A DNA stretch of 64,000 nt from positions 1 through 64,000 of the forward strand of contig NZ_JARXWG010000008.1 in assembly GCF_029893105.1 (NCBI RefSeq). The letters are read 5' to 3'. The notes under the pieces were generated by a model. It did not search any database and had not been told where the DNA came from. It saw only the letters and a list, made by a program, of their open reading frames with translations. The DNA comes from Parabacteroides sp. PF5-9 (GTDB lineage Bacteria > Bacteroidota > Bacteroidia > Bacteroidales > Tannerellaceae). Below are positions 8,491 through 18,710 of the stretch, piece by piece (the first letter of the stretch is position 1; each line of letters opens with the position of its first letter). The translations under genes and the position numbers were made by a program.

Positions 8491-9510
8491 TTAATTGGCC
8501 GACTCAAACTGTCTCAGGAAGCGGATGTCGTTTTCTGAGAACATGCGTAAGTCTTTAACTTGATATTTAAGATTTGTAATACGTTCAATACCCATGCCTA
8601 ATGCATATCCGGAATATACGTTGCTGTCTATGCCACAATTATCCAAAACATTCGGGTCAACCATACCGCAACCTAATATTTCAACCCACCCGGTATATTT
8701 ACAGAATGGGCATCCCTTGCCTCCGCATAAATTACAGGAGATATCCATTTCGGCAGAAGGTTCTGTGAAAGGGAAATAAGAGGGGCGTAGGCGAATATTG
8801 GTGTTTGCTCCGAACAACTCTTTTGCAAAAAACAATAAAGCTTGTTTCAGATCGGTGAAAGAGACATTTTTATCAATGTACAACGCTTCTACCTGATGAA
8901 AGAAACAGTGTGCTCTATAGGATATGGCTTCGTTTCTGTATACGCGTCCGGGGCATATAATGCGGATAGGCGGTTGCTGTTGTTCCATCACGCGTGTCTG
9001 TACAGAAGAAGTATGTGTTCTTAACAGTATGTCCGGATGGTGTTGTATGAAAAATGTATCCTGCATATCTCGAGCGGGATGATCTGCTGCAAAATTCAGT
9101 GAAGAGAATACATGCCAGTCATCTTCGATCTCCGGACCTTCAGCAATACTGAATCCCAAGCGGGCGAAGATATCACAAATTTCTTTTTTGACAATTGAAA
9201 TAGGGTGTCGCGTTCCTAAGTCGATAGGGTAGGCCGTTCTTGTTAAATCGACGTTTTCATCGAAAGTTTGAGTGTTTTCAAAACGGTCTTTGAGTTCGTT
9301 GATTTTATCTTGTGTATTGGTTTTTAATTCATTCAAAAGTTTTCCAACTTCACGTTTTTGTTCAGAGGCAACATTTCTGAAATCGTTCATCAACGTAGAA
9401 ATTTCTCCTTTTTTACTAAGATATTTGATGCGTAAGGCCTCTAATTCTTCTGCATTTGTAGCTTTTAAATCTTCTATTTCCCGTAGAAGAGACTTAATTT
9501 TCTCAAGCAT
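8491..9510 (-). CDS. pheS: Phenylalanyl-tRNA synthetase alpha subunit
   Basis: The alpha subunit of the (alpha-beta)2 enzyme that charges tRNA-Phe. It has 339 residues, normal for the family. A long N-terminal coiled coil (about residues 1-85) that binds tRNA is followed by the class II catalytic core: the CPGRVYRNE motif, FFHQVEALYID, and a C-terminal GMGIERI motif 3. A Cys-rich stretch, CNLCGGKGCPFCKYTG, is typical of Bacteroidota PheS. The beta-subunit gene is not in this window. Confidence 0.96.
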   Translation of the reverse strand: MLEKIKSLLREIEDLKATNAEELEALRIKYLSKKGEISTLMNDFRNVASEQKREVGKLLNELKTNTQDKINELKDRFENTQTFDENVDLTRTAYPIDLGTRHPISIVKKEICDIFARLGFSIAEGPEIEDDWHVFSSLNFAADHPARDMQDTFFIQHHPDILLRTHTSSVQTRVMEQQQPPIRIICPGRVYRNEAISYRAHCFFHQVEALYIDKNVSFTDLKQALLFFAKELFGANTNIRLRPSYFPFTEPSAEMDISCNLCGGKGCPFCKYTGWVEILGCGMVDPNVLDNCGIDSNVYSGYALGMGIERITNLKYQVKDLRMFSENDIRFLRQFESAN

Positions 9511-9682
9511 TTGACAACTTAATTTTTTTATTCGACAGGCAAAGTTACTCCTTTCTTTCCATAATACAATCAGTTGACCTTTTTTTTCTCTGATCAGAAC
9601 ACAATATGTGTTATTTTGTTATTTAACAAAGGGGCAACTGATATTTGTCGTCTTTTGTAAATTAGATAAACATTCATTGTTG

Positions 9683-10954
9683 ATGGAGATACTTATTATT
9701 GTTGGATTGGTTTTATTAAATGGTCTTTTTTCAATGGCAGAAATTGCGTTGGTTTCGGCACGAAAGGCACGCCTCGAAATAGATGCTAAAAAGGGTAATA
9801 AATCGGCACAAACAGCATTGCAATTGGCGAATGAGCCCGATCGTTTTCTTTCCACAGTTCAGATAGGGATTACTTTGATTGGTATTTTAACCGGTTTATA
9901 TTCCGGCGAAGCTTTTGCAAAAGATTTTGCAGAGATTATTGATCGTATACCGTTTTTACAACCTTACGCTTTGATGATAGCTAAGACGACAATAGTCATT
10001 GTTGTGACCTATTTGACACTGATTTTTGGTGAGTTAGTGCCTAAGCGAATCGGTATGGGCTTTGCTGAGAAAGTGTCGGAGATTGTGGCTAAACCGATGT
10101 TTATACTCTCTATGATTGCTTCTCCTTTTGTGTGGCTGTTGTCAGCAAGTACTTCATGTGTTGTAAAAGTGTTAGGCGTGGATAAGATTGAGGAGAGTAA
10201 GGTCACGGAAGAAGAAATTAAGGCTATTGTGAAAGAAGGTCTTGAAGTAGGAGAGATACAAGAAGTTGAACAACATATTGTTGAACGTGTATTTAACTTG
10301 GGGGACCGGAATATTAGTTCGATTATGACATATCGCAATGACTTGGTCTGGTTGGATATAACAGATAGTATTGAGGTTATTCGTGAAAAAGTGATGGAAA
10401 ATCTATTCAATATATATCCGGTTATCTCCGGGAGATTGGATGATGTGTTGGGTGTTGTTTATTTAAAAGATTTATTTGGTAAAATAGATTCTCCTGGTTT
10501 TAAATTGAATGAATACATTCGTCCTGCCCAATATCTTCCGGAAAATCAAAGTGTATATAATGCGTTGGCGCAATTTAAAAAATCTCGTGTAAAATATGGC
10601 TTGGTGACAGATGAGTTTGGAGGTATTCAAGGAATTGTAACAATGAAGGATATCTTGGAGGGTTTAATAGGGCAATTGCCGGAAGCTGGCGAAGATTTAG
10701 AATTTGTAGAGCGATCTGATGGCTCCTTTTTAGTTGAAGGTCAATGTTCTTTTTATGATTTTTTGTCCCATTTTGGTCTGGGAGAACTATATACTGATTA
10801 CGATTATAATACTTTGAGTGGGTTGATTCTGCAACTGTTAGGCTATGTACCTAAAACCGGAGAAAAGCTGAATTGGCTTACATTTGAATTTGAGATCGTA
10901 GATATGGATGGTGCACGTATAGATAAAGTTTTAGTAAAAAGAAATATGGATTGA
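9683..10954 (+). CDS. CNNM/CorC-type CBS-domain membrane protein
   Basis: A 423-residue member of the hemolysin-C/CorC family, linked to magnesium or cobalt efflux in some bacteria. The order is a DUF21 membrane domain (about residues 1-190, four helices, with GELVPKRIGM), then a paired CBS domain that binds nucleotides (about 205-330), then a CorC/HlyC C-terminal domain (about 345-420). I chose the ATG at 9683 because it begins directly in the first membrane helix (MEILIIVGLVLLNG); the upstream extension to 9608 does not look like family sequence. It is transcribed alone. Confidence 0.88.
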   Translation: MEILIIVGLVLLNGLFSMAEIALVSARKARLEIDAKKGNKSAQTALQLANEPDRFLSTVQIGITLIGILTGLYSGEAFAKDFAEIIDRIPFLQPYALMIAKTTIVIVVTYLTLIFGELVPKRIGMGFAEKVSEIVAKPMFILSMIASPFVWLLSASTSCVVKVLGVDKIEESKVTEEEIKAIVKEGLEVGEIQEVEQHIVERVFNLGDRNISSIMTYRNDLVWLDITDSIEVIREKVMENLFNIYPVISGRLDDVLGVVYLKDLFGKIDSPGFKLNEYIRPAQYLPENQSVYNALAQFKKSRVKYGLVTDEFGGIQGIVTMKDILEGLIGQLPEAGEDLEFVERSDGSFLVEGQCSFYDFLSHFGLGELYTDYDYNTLSGLILQLLGYVPKTGEKLNWLTFEFEIVDMDGARIDKVLVKRNMD

Positions 10955-11039
10955 TTTTGTTTGTCTGATGAATATTTTTTTGTTTTTATCTGTTTGAATA
11001 TGTTTTAAAATTGTTCTTTTCGTTGTTTTGTCTATTCTT

Positions 11040-12425
11040 CTAAAAGGTGTAACTCCCTCCCAGCGCTTTGTATAAATTAACGATTGCCAGCTGTTCGTTT
11101 AGTACGGCATTATTCAGTCCGATTTGAGCATCGAGTAAACCGCGTTGTGCATCCAGTACATCCATATAATTAATAATTCCATTGATATATTGTAGTTGTG
11201 CTAATTGAAGATAATTTTTAGCTGTTGATTCCAGTTCTTCGCTTGATAGACGAATCTCTTTAACTTTTTGCGTTGTAATAATTGCGTTGCTGACTTCCCG
11301 GAAAGCTTGTAATACATTCTTTTGATAACTGTATACCTGTTGTTCATACTGCGCTTGTGCAACTTTTAGTCGCGCTTTGTTTTTGCCCATTGCAAAGAGC
11401 GGCTGAAGTAAATCTCCGGCTATGAACCAGGCGGGACTCTTTAATAGATTGCCAAGATCATCGCTTTCACCGCCTAAATTGCCTGTCAGACTTATTTTTG
11501 GGAACAAATGGGTATAGGCAATACCCACCCGTGCATTCGCTTCTCGTAGTTTTTGTTCGGCCAGGCGTATATCCGGTCTTCTTTCCAAAAGTTCGGAAGG
11601 TAATCCAACCGGAAGTGTTTCCGGGAGTTTTTCATACTCCCAGAGGTTGCTTCTTGGTATATTTTCACTGTATTGACCGAGTAAAACGGAGATGTCATTT
11701 TCTTTTATTTTGATATCTCTTTCAAGTGTCGGTATCAATGTTTCGGTACGGGCAAGTTCGACTTGTGCCTGATTGTAGGCGGTCTCTGAGGTTAAACCTC
11801 CTTCATAACGTAATTTTGCTAAGCGAACCCCTTCACGGCGGGCTTCCAGTGTCTGTTGAATAATGTATAATTCTTTATCTAAAGCTTTGAGTTGGTAATA
11901 ATTAGTGGCAACTTCGGAAATAATTGTCAGTTGAAGCGCTTTTTGTGCATCGACAGATTGCATATAAGCTGCGATATTGGCTTCATTGGCCCAGCGAAGA
12001 TTGCCGAAGAAGTCTATTTGCCAAGCCAGTGTCAATTTACCTGAAAATTCCGGATCTGGCTTCGGATTATCTCCACCATAGTTTAGTTGTTCTTTTTGTG
12101 CATTGAAGCGAGCGTTTATTTCAGGAAATTGATCGGCGAAAGAGATACGTTTTAAAGCGATCATCTCTTTTATGCGTGCAGCGGCAATGAGCATATCCTT
12201 GTTGTTTTCAAGCGCTTTATGAATTAATTGCTGTAGTATATCGTCCCTGTATAAACTTTCCCAAGGTATATCGGTGATAATAGAAGTACTGTCAGATGCT
12301 GTAGCAATCACTGATGGGAGATTTAAATCCGGACGTGCATATTTTGTCCCGATTTTACAGGACGTTAGAATAAGAACAAACAGTAGCACTACTAACGGCT
12401 TGAGAGAATACTTTTTTTGTTTCAT
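11040..12425 (-). CDS. Outer membrane efflux lipoprotein (TolC/NodT family)
   Basis: The outer membrane channel of an RND efflux system. The signal peptide ends in a lipobox with Cys23 (LTSC). The remaining sequence is the two-repeat TolC-like helical barrel, including LPSELLERRPDIRLAEQ, typical of the NodT/OprM subfamily. The length of 461 is normal. It is the third gene of the operon; its start overlaps the end of the pump gene by four bases (ATGA), so all three components are made together. Confidence 0.93.
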   Translation of the reverse strand: MKQKKYSLKPLVVLLFVLILTSCKIGTKYARPDLNLPSVIATASDSTSIITDIPWESLYRDDILQQLIHKALENNKDMLIAAARIKEMIALKRISFADQFPEINARFNAQKEQLNYGGDNPKPDPEFSGKLTLAWQIDFFGNLRWANEANIAAYMQSVDAQKALQLTIISEVATNYYQLKALDKELYIIQQTLEARREGVRLAKLRYEGGLTSETAYNQAQVELARTETLIPTLERDIKIKENDISVLLGQYSENIPRSNLWEYEKLPETLPVGLPSELLERRPDIRLAEQKLREANARVGIAYTHLFPKISLTGNLGGESDDLGNLLKSPAWFIAGDLLQPLFAMGKNKARLKVAQAQYEQQVYSYQKNVLQAFREVSNAIITTQKVKEIRLSSEELESTAKNYLQLAQLQYINGIINYMDVLDAQRGLLDAQIGLNNAVLNEQLAIVNLYKALGGSYTF

Positions 12426-15400
12426 TTTTGAATACGGTTAAGTCTTAGTTTTTCAATCCACCTTGAAGATCTCTTAGTTATCTGTTGATCTTTTACAATC
12501 TGATGTATCTGTAATTTGTCTTTTATTTTATAGACCATTACGAAGAAAAACGGTACCATGACAATACCAATAGATATAGCGACCAACATACCGAAAAAGA
12601 CACCGGTGCCGATACTATGCCGTGAGGCTGACCCTGGACCGCTGGCCAGAACCATTGGCAACATACCCAGAATAAAAGCCAATGAAGTCATCAAAATCGG
12701 ACGGAAACGCATTTGCGCAGCATGAATGGCAGCTTTGCTGATTTCTACTCCTTTGTCGACCTTGATTTTTGCAAATTCCACGATCAATATGGCGTTTTTT
12801 GCCGCTACGCCAATGAGCGTAACCAGTCCGATCTGAAAATAAATATCATTTTCCAGACCCATTATCCATATTCCAAGATAGGCTCCTAAAGTAGCCACGG
12901 GTAATGACAATAAGACAGCAATAGGAACAATCCAACTCTCATATAAAGCGGCAAGAAACAGAAAAACAAACAGAAAAACTAAGGCAAGTACGAATCCAGT
13001 TTGTCCTCCGGCTTGTTTTTCCTGATAAGATAAACCACTCCATTCAAGACCAATATTTTCTGGAAGATGTTCATTCGCAATTTCTTCCATAGCAGCCATG
13101 GCTTCTCCGGTACTGTACCCCTGGGAGGCTACAGCATTCACAGAGGCTGTATTGAACATGTTAAACCGTTTGATTGTCCCGGGACCTGTTGTGTATTGGG
13201 TCGTTCCCAAAACGGTTAATGGCACCATCGCTCCGTTGGAAGTACGCACAAAAAATAATCCGAGATCATTTTGAGTCGCACGATAAGGCGCCTCAGCCTG
13301 GATATAAACACGGTATATACGATTGAACATATTGAAATCATTTACATATACCGAACCAAGATAGGCTTTCATCGTTGAAAATATGTCTGATAGCGGAATT
13401 CCTAACGATTTGGCTCTATCGCGGTCAACATCGAAATATAACTGTGGTATTTCTGATTGTAAAGCAGAAGATATATTTTGTAATTCAGCGGCTTGTGATG
13501 CATAATAGAGAAAAGTATCTCTGGCATCAACCAGGTTATTCCAAGTTGCATCTCCACGTGCTTCCAACTGCATTTCAAGTCCTCCGCTTTCTCCTAATCC
13601 CGGAATAACAGGAGGGCGATTTATATATGCCTTGATTTCCGGATAGTAATAGAATTCTTTCCGGGCAGCATCCATCACATCTTCCACTTTCATTCCGGAA
13701 GATTTACGTTTTTTCCAAGGTTTTAATATAACAGTAAGCATTGCCCGACTTTGAGAGGTCCCGACCCGGGAACTGCTCCCTGTTACATTTTGAACATATG
13801 CGACGGCTTCTTGACTTTGAAGATAGGCAATTGCACGATCAGTCACTTTGCGAGTACGTTCCAGCGTAGTCCCTTCGGGCATTTCCAGTTCAACCGTAAA
13901 AAATCCCTGATCTTCCTCCGGAATAAAGCTGGTGGGTAAGATTCTGTTCAATACGAATATAAAGATTAAAACCATTCCGAAACCAGCGAGTAATCGTTTG
14001 GGGTTACTAATTGCTTGTTGCAATGTGAGGGTATACCGGGTATTTCCTTTGACCAGCCATTTGTTGATTTTACGGAAGACAATATTTTTTCTGTCTGAAG
14101 AGGGGCGCAAAAGGATGGCACACATTGCAGGACTTAATGTTAAAGCTACCACTGTTGAAAGAAGTACGGATACAACAATGGTTACAGAGAATTGTCTGTA
14201 CAATAGACCGGTGATTCCTCCCAGAAAACTGACCGGAACAAATACGGCTGCCAGAACCATGGAGGTTGCGATCAGTGCACCCGAAAGTTCTTTCATCGCT
14301 TTATGCGTAGCTTCGCGTGGTGAAACACCTTCCGTTTCCATGATTCGTTCCACATTCTCAACCACAACAATCGCATCATCTACGACTATTCCAATGGCTA
14401 AAACTAATCCAAGCAAAGTCAATATATTGAGTGAAAACCCCATCATTAACATAAATCCAAATGTACCAATCAGTGAGATCGGAACAGCGATAGTGGGAAT
14501 GAGAGCTGCTCTCCAGTTTTGCAGTGAGAGGAAAACGACGAGTATGACAAGAAACAACGCTTCAAACAAGGTTTTGTATACTTCATGTATGGATTGGGAA
14601 ATGTATTCTGTCATATCGAAAGGGAAATTATACTCCAGTCTTTCCGGGAAATTACGACTGATTTCTTTCATCGCTTTTTTTACTTCCGCAGCAACTTCCA
14701 ACGCATTACTTCCCGGAAGCATATAAATACTTAGTATCGCCGCATTTTTACCATTGATGCCACTTTCAGTCGAATAAGAAGAGGCTTCAAGTGAAACACG
14801 TGCCACATCTTTTATTCTGACAATACTTCCGTCCGGGTTCGCACGAACGACTATATCTTCGAACTCTGTTACTGTTGATAATCGGCCCGGAGCAGTAATG
14901 GGTAAGGTGATATCCACATCGAATATTGGCTGTTTTCCTAATTCACCTGCAGCAGATTCCCGATTTTGATCTTGTAAAGCATTTTGCAGATCTTTTACAG
15001 TTAATCCCATATTAGCCAATCTGTCTGGATAGACCCATATCTGCATCCCGTAATAGCGGCTTCCTACATTTGAAATTCTTCCTACTCCGGGTATTCGGCG
15101 TAAAACATCCAATATGTTTACAGTAGCGAAGTTACTCAGGTAAATCTCATCAAATTTCGGGTCATCCGACATTAAAGTCAGGGTCATCAATTGGCTGGGT
15201 GATTGTTTTTCTATAGTAATACCATTTTGTACAACTTCGGTTGGTAAACGGTTTTCAGCCAGTTTGACGCGATTTTGTATTTCGACGGCAGCCAAATCAA
15301 CATCTGTTGAAACATCAAATGTGATCGTGATATTTAATCCCCCCGAATTAGAACTACTACTTTGCATATAGATCATGCCCGGTGTTCCGTTCAACTCCTG

Positions 15401-15601
15401 CTCGATAGGGGTAGCAACAGCTTGTGAAACAGTTACAGCACTTGCTCCGGGATAAGAAGCACTTACCCGTACTACGGGAGGGGTAATTTGCGGATATTGA
15501 TCTACCGGCAACAAGGTAAGCCCGATAATCCCAACAATAACAATCAAAATAGATAATACCGTTGAAAAAATCGGTCGTTCAATGAAAAATCCCGATTTCA
15601 T
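12422..15601 (-). CDS. RND efflux pump, hydrophobe/amphiphile type (AcrB/MexB-like)
   Basis: The 1059-residue inner membrane pump trades proton entry for drug export. Twelve membrane helices and two large periplasmic domains are evident. The start FFIERPIFSTVLSILIVIVG is typical, and the proton-relay aspartate pair lies in GIVVDDAIVVVENVERI. The length and sequence fit HAE-1 (multidrug) rather than heavy-metal pumps. It overlaps both partner genes by four bases. No repressor gene lies beside the operon, so control is not evident. Confidence 0.95.
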   Translation of the reverse strand: MKSGFFIERPIFSTVLSILIVIVGIIGLTLLPVDQYPQITPPVVRVSASYPGASAVTVSQAVATPIEQELNGTPGMIYMQSSSSNSGGLNITITFDVSTDVDLAAVEIQNRVKLAENRLPTEVVQNGITIEKQSPSQLMTLTLMSDDPKFDEIYLSNFATVNILDVLRRIPGVGRISNVGSRYYGMQIWVYPDRLANMGLTVKDLQNALQDQNRESAAGELGKQPIFDVDITLPITAPGRLSTVTEFEDIVVRANPDGSIVRIKDVARVSLEASSYSTESGINGKNAAILSIYMLPGSNALEVAAEVKKAMKEISRNFPERLEYNFPFDMTEYISQSIHEVYKTLFEALFLVILVVFLSLQNWRAALIPTIAVPISLIGTFGFMLMMGFSLNILTLLGLVLAIGIVVDDAIVVVENVERIMETEGVSPREATHKAMKELSGALIATSMVLAAVFVPVSFLGGITGLLYRQFSVTIVVSVLLSTVVALTLSPAMCAILLRPSSDRKNIVFRKINKWLVKGNTRYTLTLQQAISNPKRLLAGFGMVLIFIFVLNRILPTSFIPEEDQGFFTVELEMPEGTTLERTRKVTDRAIAYLQSQEAVAYVQNVTGSSSRVGTSQSRAMLTVILKPWKKRKSSGMKVEDVMDAARKEFYYYPEIKAYINRPPVIPGLGESGGLEMQLEARGDATWNNLVDARDTFLYYASQAAELQNISSALQSEIPQLYFDVDRDRAKSLGIPLSDIFSTMKAYLGSVYVNDFNMFNRIYRVYIQAEAPYRATQNDLGLFFVRTSNGAMVPLTVLGTTQYTTGPGTIKRFNMFNTASVNAVASQGYSTGEAMAAMEEIANEHLPENIGLEWSGLSYQEKQAGGQTGFVLALVFLFVFLFLAALYESWIVPIAVLLSLPVATLGAYLGIWIMGLENDIYFQIGLVTLIGVAAKNAILIVEFAKIKVDKGVEISKAAIHAAQMRFRPILMTSLAFILGMLPMVLASGPGSASRHSIGTGVFFGMLVAISIGIVMVPFFFVMVYKIKDKLQIHQIVKDQQITKRSSRWIEKLRLNRIQK

Positions 15602-16752
15602 AATCCTTTCTCCTCTTTTAATTGTAAGATTGCTTCTTCTTCACCAGCCTGGATCGTTCTGACTTTGATACCGGGACTTAGTTTATGATACCCTTCAATG
15701 ACTACCAGTTCATTTTCTCCTAATCCTCGTTCTATCACGACATTATTTCCAATCTCCGGTCCGATTTGAACAAAACGTTTTTCGGCTATCTCATCTTTCC
15801 GGATAATATAAATAAAAGAACCTCCTTGTTCAATAGCAAGTGCTTTACGAGGAACAACAATAGAGCGTTCACGTACATCAAGGAGTAGTTTGACACGGGT
15901 AAACTGCCCGGGAAGTAAACGTTGGGTTGGGTTAGGTAATTCAGCCCGTACACCGAATGTTCCGGTTTGAGGATCTACTATCGGATCAGCGAAGTCGACA
16001 ATACCTTTCAGCAAATATTCAGAATTGTCAGCCAAAGTTACGGTGACGGTCGGTTGCCATGAGCGTGTACTGTCTTGTTCTCCAAAACGCACATTACGCT
16101 GTTCCGCTTTCAGGTAATCTAAAGCTGTCATTTTGAAATCAACTAATACAGTGTCGCTTTTAACCACTGCCGCCAGTTTGGAATTCGCTCCCGGGCCAAC
16201 TAGTGCGCCAACATCCACAAAACGTTCACTGATATATCCGGAAAGGGGAGAGGTTACAGTCGTGTAACTTAGTTCTAAAGCCGCCTGATCGAGTTCTGCT
16301 TTGCTGATGGCTATATTTGCTTCGGCATCTTCCAGGGCAGATGTTGCATTGTCTAAATCCAGTTGACTGGCTGCATGTTGTTCGTAAAGCGGCTTAAGAC
16401 GTTCTACATCACGTTTGGATTTTGCCGCTTGTGCTTCACTTTTCTTAAGCTGTGCCTTTGCTTTTTCTACACGTGCTTTGTATTGAGCCGAACTGATAAT
16501 AAATAAAGGATCATTTTGTTTGACACGTTTACCTTCTTCAAAAAGCATTTTTTCGAGGTATCCTTCCACACGTGCATGTACTTCCACAAAACTCGACGCA
16601 CGAATTCGTCCGACATATTCACCGTAAATTTCTACATTTTCTTTTGCTGGCTTGTCGACGATAACAATCGGTAATTGTTGTTCTTCTTTCGGTCTACAGC
16701 CTGTTATCCCTAATAAAAGGATCGCTAAGGTTATTGTTTTCTTTAGTTGCAT
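15598..16752 (-). CDS. RND efflux periplasmic adaptor lipoprotein (AcrA-like)
   Basis: The membrane fusion protein linking pump and outer membrane channel. A lipobox, ITGC with Cys19, anchors it to the inner membrane. The domains are the split lipoyl region (ARVEGYLEKMLFEEGKRV, then SPLSGYISERFVDVGALV), a coiled-coil hairpin of about residues 105-165, and beta-barrel and membrane-proximal domains. Length is 384. It is the first gene of the operon. Confidence 0.93.
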   Translation of the reverse strand: MQLKKTITLAILLLGITGCRPKEEQQLPIVIVDKPAKENVEIYGEYVGRIRASSFVEVHARVEGYLEKMLFEEGKRVKQNDPLFIISSAQYKARVEKAKAQLKKSEAQAAKSKRDVERLKPLYEQHAASQLDLDNATSALEDAEANIAISKAELDQAALELSYTTVTSPLSGYISERFVDVGALVGPGANSKLAAVVKSDTVLVDFKMTALDYLKAEQRNVRFGEQDSTRSWQPTVTVTLADNSEYLLKGIVDFADPIVDPQTGTFGVRAELPNPTQRLLPGQFTRVKLLLDVRERSIVVPRKALAIEQGGSFIYIIRKDEIAEKRFVQIGPEIGNNVVIERGLGENELVVIEGYHKLSPGIKVRTIQAGEEEAILQLKEEKGL

Positions 16753-16970
16753 TTTAAATTCATTTTAACTTTAAAAAAGTAATGAAACAGGCAACAATTG
16801 CATTGCTGTTCTTAATTAAAGGTGATAACGCTCTATATTAATAACAAATACAATGTGGAATATGTTAATCTGACGAATGAGTTTCATGGGGTATTTGGTT
16901 GATAACGTAATCCGAAGGTTGGTCAACTTGATCCATCCAATTGGTCTGTCAACCACGTAGTGGCAAAATG
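16753..16970. other. Leader region of the efflux operon, no gene
   Basis: AT-rich sequence between the efflux operon and the xylose operon. It should contain the minus-strand promoter of the efflux genes, but I see no clean TAnnTTTG box. A short CCAC-GTA-GTGG palindrome lies at about 16953-16963. Confidence 0.35.
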
Positions 16971-17013
16971 TGCATAGCCGTATATGTTGCTTCACAACAT
17001 ATACGGCTATGCA
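16971..17013. repeat. Perfect 19-base-pair inverted repeat
   Basis: The arms 16971-16989 and 16995-17013 are exact reverse complements with a 5-base loop (CTTCA). It lies about 55 bases past the xylT stop. It may terminate the xylose operon, although the following T-run is weak (CATTTTGCC on the minus strand). A stem this long and exact could also be a miniature repeat element. Confidence 0.7.
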
Positions 17014-17066
17014 TCATCTCGCGCTTGCTACGCGCAGTTATCATTGGCTTTACGCTTTCAATATAC

Positions 17067-18614
17067 TTATCTTTTCCAGTACTGCTCCATCTCTTCAAGG
17101 CTTTTACCTTTCGTCTCGGGAACAAATTTCCAAATAAATAATGCTGCTAAGATTCCCATGAATCCGTAGATCCAGTAGGCCATGCCGTGGTTAAAAACTT
17201 CGGTGAGGTGTTGGTTCTTGTCGAGCATAGGGAATGTCCATGAAACCAGAAAGTTGGCAATCCATTGGGCAGCCACTGCGATGCTCATTACAGTAGAACG
17301 AATGGAGTTGGGGAATATTTCAGCTAAAAGTACCCAGCATACCGGTCCCCATGACATCGCAAATCCGGCTGTATATACCAACATACATATCAAAGAACCT
17401 ATGCCGACGGAATGTGTATAAAATGTAGTGCCCAGAGTCATCATTGAAACGGCCATAATCAAAGCGCCAATAATCATTAACGGGCGACGTCCGAATCGAT
17501 CAACAGTAAAAATGGCTAAGACAGTAAACGATAAATTGACGGCTCCTACGATAATCTGTTGTAATAAAGCCGCATCTGTTTCTGCTCCCATTGTTTTAAA
17601 TATTTCGGGTGCATAATAAAGAACGACGTTAATCCCTACAAATTGCTGGAAGGCAGATAATAACACGCCAACCATGATAATTAAGATACCGTAAGAGCGT
17701 ATCGGTAATAGTAATGAGATAAAGAAACTACCTATCAGTGAAATTTCGAGCGCATTGGTGTTTCCTGTTAGTTTTAATAATGCAAACGCGATGATGAATA
17801 AAACGAGCCATGTCCCCATAAACGTATAATAGGGGCGGAGGGAAGGTGTTTTCTCTTTAAAACTTTCCTGAATAGCAACGAGTTCTTTGTCTGCTTCTTT
17901 CTTATCCATTAATTTGCCGAGAATAGAGAATGCTTTTTCGTTTTGTCCACGCATAACCAGATAACGCGGTGTCTCCGGCACGAACATCAATAAGATTAAG
18001 AAGAGTAGTGCCGGGATTATTTCGGAAGCAAACATCCACCGCCATCCGATCTGGTGTAACCATGAAGCATCCCCTTGCAGGGCAATGGTATAGTTTACAA
18101 AATAGACGACAAGCATCCCGAAAATAATGGCAAACTGATTCCAGGCCACCAGGTTTCCCCGACGATCAGCCGGTGCTACTTCGGCAATATACATTGGTGA
18201 CACCATGGATGCCAATCCTACGCCAATACCACCGATAATGCGGTAACATACAAATAGGTACATAAGTGTATGATCTCCACTTCCTGGCATCCCCATAAAC
18301 AGTTCCGGCCATGCCGAGCCTAAAGCAGAAAAAAGAAACAGTATTGCAGCCATTATCAGTGTCGGGCGACGACCGTAACGCTGACTGATCCAGCCGGCAA
18401 AGGATGCACCGAAAATACATCCGATAAGTGCACTGCTGACCACAAAGCCCTCTAAAGCATTTGCCTGATCCAATGGTAGGTGGTACGGTTCGATGAAGAA
18501 CTTACGTAAAGATTCGACAGTTCCTGATATTACAGCTGTGTCGTATCCAAACAACAGACCTCCTAATGTGGCCACTAAGGTGAGACCGAAAATATAATTA
18601 TTGTTGTTCTTCAT
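17067..18614 (-). CDS. xylT: D-xylose/proton symporter (MFS sugar porter)
   Basis: A 515-residue sugar porter of the XylE type that brings in D-xylose with protons. Twelve membrane helices are seen, with family signatures GLLFGYDTAVISG, QRYGRRPT, PETPRYLV at the central loop and VPETKGKSLEEME at the end. I chose the ATG at 18614 because it starts the conserved N terminus; the longer reading from 18692 would cross the strong hairpin at 18645-18679. It is the last gene of the xyl operon and could equally be called xylE. Confidence 0.93.
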   Translation of the reverse strand: MKNNNNYIFGLTLVATLGGLLFGYDTAVISGTVESLRKFFIEPYHLPLDQANALEGFVVSSALIGCIFGASFAGWISQRYGRRPTLIMAAILFLFSALGSAWPELFMGMPGSGDHTLMYLFVCYRIIGGIGVGLASMVSPMYIAEVAPADRRGNLVAWNQFAIIFGMLVVYFVNYTIALQGDASWLHQIGWRWMFASEIIPALLFLILLMFVPETPRYLVMRGQNEKAFSILGKLMDKKEADKELVAIQESFKEKTPSLRPYYTFMGTWLVLFIIAFALLKLTGNTNALEISLIGSFFISLLLPIRSYGILIIMVGVLLSAFQQFVGINVVLYYAPEIFKTMGAETDAALLQQIIVGAVNLSFTVLAIFTVDRFGRRPLMIIGALIMAVSMMTLGTTFYTHSVGIGSLICMLVYTAGFAMSWGPVCWVLLAEIFPNSIRSTVMSIAVAAQWIANFLVSWTFPMLDKNQHLTEVFNHGMAYWIYGFMGILAALFIWKFVPETKGKSLEEMEQYWKR

Positions 18615-18644
18615 AATCAGTAGATTTTTATGGAGAATAAGAGA

Positions 18645-18679
18645 AACCTGATCCCGTGCAATACGCACGGGATCAGGTT
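18645..18679 (-). terminator. Intercistronic hairpin between xylA and xylT
   Basis: A perfect 15-base stem (18645-18659 and 18665-18679) with a 5-base loop lies in the 96-base gap between xylA and xylT. On the minus strand it is followed by TTTCTCTTATTCTCC, a weak T-rich tail. It may partly terminate transcription or protect the upstream xylBA message, lowering transporter output. Confidence 0.7.
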
Positions 18680-18710
18680 GTCTATATGTCAACCTTAAAG
18701 GCTGTAAATG

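Noticed and set aside
13932-14726. 264-codon open frame opposite the RND pump gene
   Set aside because: It is antisense to a clear 1059-residue pump gene; composition is that of a shadow frame.
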